In this document: positions 60,233 through 64,000 of the stretch, in pieces | Layout of the letters: every line of letters begins with the position of its first letter | Numbering within the stretch: the first letter of the stretch is position 1 | Assembly (NCBI GenBank): GCA_038328575.1 | Contig: JBBQMD010000005.1 | Coordinates: 1-64,000, forward strand | Source of the DNA: JACVCS01 sp038328575 | GTDB lineage: Bacteria; Planctomycetota; Phycisphaerae; Phycisphaerales; UBA1924 | Length of the DNA: 64,000 nt | Direction: 5' to 3' | The notes under the pieces: generated by a model | The model's database searches: none | The model's input: the letters and a program-made list of their open reading frames with translations, nothing else | What the model was told of the DNA's origin: nothing | Translations under genes and position numbers: made by a program

Positions 60233-61675
60233 ATGAGCATGAAGATCGATCAAGCCCGAACAACGTTGCTAATTGGATGCGCAGGTGCGCTGCTCTGTGT
60301 GCTGGGCGGGTGCGCCGTCAGCGGCGAGCAGGTCGCTGGCGTTCAGCCTCGTGGCCAGGTTGCCAAGGCCATGGCCGGCCAGAACACCACTCCGCCCGCG
60401 GGCGTTGACACCGATCACACGCCGGAGAGCGCCGCCATGGCCGCACCCGGCATTCCGTCTTCTGCAACTGCCAGCGTTCGCGGGAACCCGATGCCCAACT
60501 GGGTCGTCGCGGAGGCCGAGCGCCTGGTCGCTGGCGGCGCGCCCCTGGGCACCGCCCTGCCGGTAGGCCCCGCGATCGCGCGAGCCGACCTGGCGACGCG
60601 GTTTCGCGCCAGCGAAGAGGGCACGACGCTGACCGACGGGATGGACGGCCTCCAGCGGGCCAGCTTTGCTGAAGAGGGCGCTGACTTTGACCCGCGCATC
60701 AGCCGCGATGGGCTGTCGCTGGTGTTTGCCAGCACGCAGCACCGCCCGACATCGGATATTTACGTCAAGCAAGTGGGCAGCCGCACCGTGACGCAACTCA
60801 CCGCCGACCCCGCCAACGACGTCATGCCCGCGCTCTCGCCCGACGGCAAGAAGATCGCCTTCGCCTCTGATCGCAGCGGCGCGTGGAAGATCTACATGAT
60901 GAGCGCCAGCGGCGGGCAAGCGGTGCAGCTCACCAGCGACCCGTCGCACGACCTGCACCCGAGCTGGTCGCCGGACGCGAAGCGGCTGGTGTTCTGCCGT
61001 CTGGGCCAGATGAGCGGTCGCTGGGAGCTCTGGGTTGTTGAGACCGATCGACCGAGCAGCGCGGAGTTCATCGGTTTCGGCATGTTCCCCGAGTGGTGCA
61101 GCGTTGCGGGCACGGGCGCAGCGGGCAACGACAAGATCGCGTTTCAGCGCGGGCGCGAGCGTGGCGATCGCGCGTTCAGCCTTTGGACCATCGACTACAA
61201 GCCCGGTTCCTCGGGCAACCTGACTGAAATCGTCGCATCACGCGGGAGCGCCGCAATCAACCCCACATGGTCGCCCGATGGCCTGTGGCTGGCGTACAGC
61301 GTGATTCCCGTGGGGCACGAGTCCGGCAAGCGCGCCGTATCGCCCGCATCCGCGGCGGCCGATCCCGCCCGGGCCGATCTCTGGATCACCAGCATTGACG
61401 GCGGCGCACGCGTGAATCTCTCCTCGGGCCGCTTCGCCAACGTCATGCCGACGTGGGGCCCGGAGAACAAGGTCTACTTCGTTTCCAATCGCAACGGCCT
61501 GGACAACATCTGGGCGGTGGGGACGAGCAAAGCGCTGGCCGCGGCCAGCGCGACAGGGAACTCGGTCGCGTCCTCGGCCCAGCCGAGCGCGTCACCCGCA
61601 GCCGCGAAGGTCGCGGACGCGATCCCGAGCAATAGCTCAACGGAAGGTCTGGCGACGGTGCCGACCCAACCGTGA
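60233..61675 (+). CDS. TolB-like beta-propeller lipoprotein
   Basis: A 480-residue lipoprotein with a GGAG-led ATG at 60233. The lipobox is in TTLLIGCAGALLCVLGGC. The C-terminal ~330 residues contain at least five PD40/TolB-type blades: DPRISRDGLSLVFAS, VMPALSPDGKKIAFASDRSG, LHPSWSPDAKRLVFCRLG, INPTWSPDGLWLAYSVI and VMPTWGPENKVYFVSNRNGLDNIW. The N-terminal part is low complexity. The fold usually mediates protein contacts at the cell envelope. It is not TolB itself, because it lacks the N-terminal TolB domain and the Tol genes. Confidence 0.82.
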   Translation: MSMKIDQARTTLLIGCAGALLCVLGGCAVSGEQVAGVQPRGQVAKAMAGQNTTPPAGVDTDHTPESAAMAAPGIPSSATASVRGNPMPNWVVAEAERLVAGGAPLGTALPVGPAIARADLATRFRASEEGTTLTDGMDGLQRASFAEEGADFDPRISRDGLSLVFASTQHRPTSDIYVKQVGSRTVTQLTADPANDVMPALSPDGKKIAFASDRSGAWKIYMMSASGGQAVQLTSDPSHDLHPSWSPDAKRLVFCRLGQMSGRWELWVVETDRPSSAEFIGFGMFPEWCSVAGTGAAGNDKIAFQRGRERGDRAFSLWTIDYKPGSSGNLTEIVASRGSAAINPTWSPDGLWLAYSVIPVGHESGKRAVSPASAAADPARADLWITSIDGGARVNLSSGRFANVMPTWGPENKVYFVSNRNGLDNIWAVGTSKALAAASATGNSVASSAQPSASPAAAKVADAIPSNSSTEGLATVPTQP

Positions 61676-61694
61676 GCAAGCCTCTCTCCGCGCA

Positions 61695-61714
61695 GCGAAC
61701 CTGAGAGGGTTCGC
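61695..61714 (+). terminator. Weak stem-loop after the beta-propeller gene
   Basis: GCGAACC (61695-61701) pairs with GGTTCGC (61708-61714) over a six-base loop, 20 bp after the stop codon. The T tract is poor (GTCGCTTT), so it may be an attenuator or processing site rather than a terminator. Confidence 0.35.
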
Positions 61715-61752
61715 GTCGCTTTGAAAGACCGTGGGGCCGGAGTGCCCGCACG

Positions 61753-62592
61753 ATGACCAGGCAGGACGCCATGAAAACCACAGGGACCATGCTGAACCAA
61801 GTGATTGCGTACGCGCGCTGCGCGCTGGCTCCGGCTTTGCCGGTGATGATCGCGCTGGCGCTGCTGATCCTGCCGGGCGGCTGCGCCGTCAAGCAGGAGC
61901 TCGTCGCGCCGGAGGTGACAGTGTCACCCTACGGCTCGCTGGCGCAAACGCCGGTGCTGGCGATCGTGCCGCTGCGCAATGAGTCGGGCGTCTCGTTCGC
62001 AGACACGCTGCGCGTCAGCGATGCGCTGGCAAACCGAGCCGCAGAGATCCGCGGGCTGGCGTGCCTGCCCGTCAACCGCACGCTCGCCGCGATGCGAGCG
62101 CTTCGGATGAACGATGTTCGCTCGCCGGAAGAGGCGCGGCGCCTCGCGGCGGCGGTGGGGGCGGATGCGATCGTCGTCGGCTCGCTGACTTCGTACGACC
62201 CGTACGACCCGCCGAAGATCGGCCTGACGCTCGGGCTATACGCCCGCGACGGGTCGTTTCTCAACGGCACAACCCGCAAGCCGATGGACGTGAAAGAACT
62301 ACAGACCCAGCCCGACGAGACGCGCTGGGTGCAGGCGACGGCCAACTCGAACAACCCGCTGAGCGTGATCAGCGAGCACTACGACGCCGCGAACCATGAG
62401 ATTTTGATTTCGGTTCAACGGTACAGCGAAGGAAGACATCGCGAATCCAGCGCCCTGGGCTGGGAGCGGTATGTCAAGAGCATGGACCTGTACGTCGAGT
62501 TCGCGGCGTATCGCGCGATGGACCGCCTGATGCAGGAAGAACGCCTCAGGCTGGCCCGTCTCGCCCCGCCGCCGAAGACCCCGCCCCGCTGA
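61753..62592 (+). CDS. Hypothetical lipoprotein, TolB-N/CsgG-like
   Basis: A 279-residue lipoprotein. The start may be the ATG at 61753 (GGAG 11 bases upstream) or that at 61771 (AGGA six bases upstream). The signal ends LALLILPGGC. The mature domain (TPVLAIVPLRNESGVSFADTLRVSDAL, CLPVNRTLAAMRALRM, AAAVGADAIVVGSLTSYDPY) resembles the nucleotide-free alpha/beta domain of TolB-N or CsgG-type lipoproteins that act on envelope assembly. The C-terminal helix (SMDLYVEFAAYRAMDRLMQ) is basic. It follows the beta-propeller gene and may work with it. Confidence 0.72.
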   Translation: MTRQDAMKTTGTMLNQVIAYARCALAPALPVMIALALLILPGGCAVKQELVAPEVTVSPYGSLAQTPVLAIVPLRNESGVSFADTLRVSDALANRAAEIRGLACLPVNRTLAAMRALRMNDVRSPEEARRLAAAVGADAIVVGSLTSYDPYDPPKIGLTLGLYARDGSFLNGTTRKPMDVKELQTQPDETRWVQATANSNNPLSVISEHYDAANHEILISVQRYSEGRHRESSALGWERYVKSMDLYVEFAAYRAMDRLMQEERLRLARLAPPPKTPPR

Positions 62593-62597
62593 GCCAC

Positions 62598-62717
62598 GCA
62601 GTCGTCCACGACTGCACAAGGCACGCGGGCAACGCCCTCAGTGCCTAGGTGCCCGTGCGCCCGCGCTGAACGGGCGAGCCTGAGAGAGAGCAAGGCGTGC
62701 GCGATGTTGCGCACGCC
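62598..62717 (+). other. Cluster of four hairpins upstream of the recombinase gene
   Basis: Four stem-loops follow in a row: GCAGTCGT-CC-ACGACTGC (62598-62615); GGCAC with nested GGGC/GCCC and GTGCC (62620-62645); CGCCCG-CGCTGAA-CGGGCG (62658-62676); GGCGTGCGC-GATGTT-GCGCACGCC (62694-62717). They fill the gap before the Xer gene. Options are a terminator for the lipoprotein gene, a structured leader or recombination-related DNA; the sequence does not decide. Confidence 0.5.
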
Positions 62718-62774
62718 CGAAGATTGTCGGTTCCCGTGCCGCCGAAGGGCACTGTGTTTCGGAAGGAGTTTGTC

Positions 62775-63821
62775 ATGACCATGCTTCCTGTGATCGCCGG
62801 ATTTATCAGCTACCTCACCAACGAGCGCCATTTCAGCGCGTACACCGCGCGCTGCTACGGCGCGGACCTGCGACAGTTCGTCGAGTTTACAGTCGAGCAG
62901 CTCGGCGTGGCGCCGGTCGAGTCCGTCGAGGCCGCGGTCTACGAGCAGCGCCTGGCCGACAGCGCCGCCCGCAGCGCAGGGAACCTCGGGGCCGTGACGC
63001 GTGCGTCCGGCACGCCGAGCCGCACCGTCAGCTCGATGATCTTGGATTCCAACGCCGACGCGATCCGCGCGTTCCTGTCGCACCTGGGCGAGAACGAGTA
63101 TTCCGCCGCCACCATGGCGCGCAAGATCGCGACGCTTCGCAGCTTCTTCAAGTGGGCCGAGCGTCGCGGCGTCGCGTCCAGCAACCCGATGACCGCCATC
63201 CGCACGCCCAAGCAGGGCAAGCGGCTGCCCCGCGCCATCACCATGGAGCAGATCGAGAAGCTCCTCTCGACGCCCAACGAGCGCGAGGTGCTGGGCATGC
63301 GCGATCGCGCCATGCTCGAAACCCTCTACAGCACCGGCATCCGCGTGAGCGAGGTCGTCGATCTGAACTTCGACGACGTCGACGGCACCGGCGAGGCCCT
63401 GCGCGTGCGCGGCAAGGGCAAGCGCGAACGCATCGTCCCGCTGGGCAGCCATTGCACCGGCGCGATGCAGAAGTTTATCACCATGGTCAAGGCCGACGGG
63501 CGCTTCGCCCAGCTCTGGGTCGACGGCGGCGCCGGCAAGCCGCTCTTCATGAACAAGCACGGCGGGCGGCTCAGCAGCCGCAGCGTTCGACGCAAGCTCG
63601 ACAAGTATCTCAAGTCCGCAGGGCTCGACCCGAAGATCAGCCCGCACACGCTCCGCCATAGCTTCGCGACGCACCTGCTTGAGAACGGCGCCGACCTTCG
63701 CAGCGTCCAGGAACTCCTGGGCCACCAGAGCCTCAGCACTACGCAGGTCTACACGCACCTCACGGCGCAGCGACTCAAGCAGGCGTACGACCAGGCTCAT
63801 CCGCGGGCCGAGGCGAGCTGA
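62775..63821 (+). CDS. xerD: Xer-type tyrosine recombinase
   Basis: A 348-residue site-specific recombinase of the XerC/XerD family, which resolves chromosome dimers; XerC versus XerD is not decidable by eye. The ATG at 62775 follows GGAAGGAG by six bases. The N-terminal SAM-like domain is GFISYLTNERHFSAYTARCYGADLRQF. A stretch of about 40 residues (VYEQRLADSAARS to RTVSSMILDS) is inserted before DAIRAFLSHLGENEYSAATMARKIATLRSFFKW. The catalytic residues are R190 (TGIRVSE), the Lys in VRGKGKRER, H291 and R294 (HTLRHSF), H317 (LGHQSLS) and Tyr326 (QVYTHL). All are present, so it should be active. Confidence 0.9.
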   Translation: MTMLPVIAGFISYLTNERHFSAYTARCYGADLRQFVEFTVEQLGVAPVESVEAAVYEQRLADSAARSAGNLGAVTRASGTPSRTVSSMILDSNADAIRAFLSHLGENEYSAATMARKIATLRSFFKWAERRGVASSNPMTAIRTPKQGKRLPRAITMEQIEKLLSTPNEREVLGMRDRAMLETLYSTGIRVSEVVDLNFDDVDGTGEALRVRGKGKRERIVPLGSHCTGAMQKFITMVKADGRFAQLWVDGGAGKPLFMNKHGGRLSSRSVRRKLDKYLKSAGLDPKISPHTLRHSFATHLLENGADLRSVQELLGHQSLSTTQVYTHLTAQRLKQAYDQAHPRAEAS

Positions 63822-63849
63822 GTCTCACGCGCGAGCACGCGGAAGCGAC

Positions 63850-63934
63850 GGCAATCGGGAATCGGCAATCGGGAAAACGGGAATCGGGAATCGGTAACCG
63901 GCAGCCGGCAGCCGGCAATCGGCAATCGGCAATC
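63850..63934 (+). repeat. Long heptamer tandem array, GGCAATC family, after xer
   Basis: Twelve units, eleven of exactly 7 bases and one of 8 (GGGAAAAC at 63871): variants GGCAATC, GGGAATC, GGTAACC and GGCAGCC, with the last three perfect GGCAATC copies at 63914-63934. It begins 28 bp after the recombinase stop. This is the longest array in the window and is the same family as the one after fliQ. Confidence 0.85.
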
Positions 63935-64000
63935 GTTCGAGGCCTCGCGCGCTCGTTGCTGCGCTGGCTTGCGCAGGTCTCACGCGCTCAAGTCGTCGGC
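63935..64000. other. Right-edge sequence, no gene
   Basis: The last 66 bases after the heptamer array show no recognisable gene start or end. Confidence 0.3.

Noticed and set aside
62598..62717. The hairpin cluster before the recombinase as integron attC sites.
   Set aside because: The recombinase is Xer-like without an integrase-specific insert recognised, the stems are unrelated to one another and no cassette array follows.
63850..63934. The long heptamer array as a possible CRISPR.
   Set aside because: The units are 7 bases with no spacers, and no cas genes are nearby.

Overview
The window is GC-rich chromosomal DNA from a flagellated Gram-negative bacterium, most likely a planctomycete of the Phycisphaerae group. 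The reasons are three secreted proteins with a C-terminal PTPG + hydrophobic stretch + RRRR tail (the PEP-CTERM-like anchor common in that group), several short planctomycete-style lipoproteins, a futalosine-type menaquinone pathway, a complete flagellar export cluster and weak Shine-Dalgarno use at several genes. The taxonomic call is inference; there is no rRNA in the window. I saw no tRNA, rRNA, CRISPR array, prophage or insertion sequence.

Layout. 0-1.1 kb: a PEP-CTERM-like protein. 1.3-6.7 kb (minus strand): a complete branched-chain amino acid ABC transporter (livJ-H-M-G-F order of transcription). 6.9-13.6 kb: mostly lineage-specific envelope proteins, a methyltransferase, a second PEP-CTERM-like protein and a secreted rubrerythrin-like protein that has lost its metal ligands. 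13.6-15.2 kb (minus): purE-purK. 16-19.5 kb: phoH and a 7TM-HD phosphohydrolase. 19.7-21.4 kb (minus): a processive family 2 glycosyltransferase with a small membrane protein. 21.8-24.3 kb: a small winged-helix-like protein and a membrane P-loop NTPase with two transmembrane helices inserted between Walker A and Walker B (KAP-like layout). 24.3-26.2 kb: BtpA-family protein and an M48 lipoprotein protease. 26.2-30.9 kb (minus): short HPF, a basic protein, a dolichyl-phosphate-mannose-synthase-like glycosyltransferase, a hypothetical protein and an orphan HlyD/RND adaptor. 31-31.8 kb: mqnB. 32-37.8 kb: pilM-N-O-P-like genes plus a PilB/GspE ATPase. 37.9-44.8 kb: acetyl-CoA synthetase, rnc (minus), rpmH, an HD-GYP protein (minus), a third PEP-CTERM-like protein (minus) and mqnC (minus). 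45-45.5 kb: a DoxX-like membrane protein. 45.7-58 kb: flagellar cluster fliN-O-P-Q-R-flhB-A-F-G-(small TM protein)-fliA. 58-62.6 kb: folK and three envelope proteins. 62.8-63.8 kb: a Xer-type tyrosine recombinase.

How it fits together. The 45.7-58 kb block supplies the rotor protein FliN, the membrane export gate (FliO/P/Q/R, FlhA/B), the FlhF/FlhG pair that sets flagellar position and number, and the flagellar sigma factor. The 32-37.8 kb block supplies the inner-membrane platform and an assembly ATPase of a type IV pilus/type II secretion machine. mqnB and mqnC are two dispersed steps of futalosine-type menaquinone synthesis. purE/purK act together in purine synthesis.

Most unusual features: (1) nine short tandem heptamer/octamer arrays in intergenic DNA, drawn from only four repeat families, with an apparent orientation rule relative to the neighbouring stop or start codon; (2) several genes whose only visible promoter is a TANNNT box 5-9 nt before the start codon with no Shine-Dalgarno, suggesting leaderless mRNAs; (3) the KAP-like membrane NTPase with its small partner; (4) the metal-ligand-less secreted rubrerythrin; (5) an AT-rich perfect dyad between mqnC and the DoxX-like gene.
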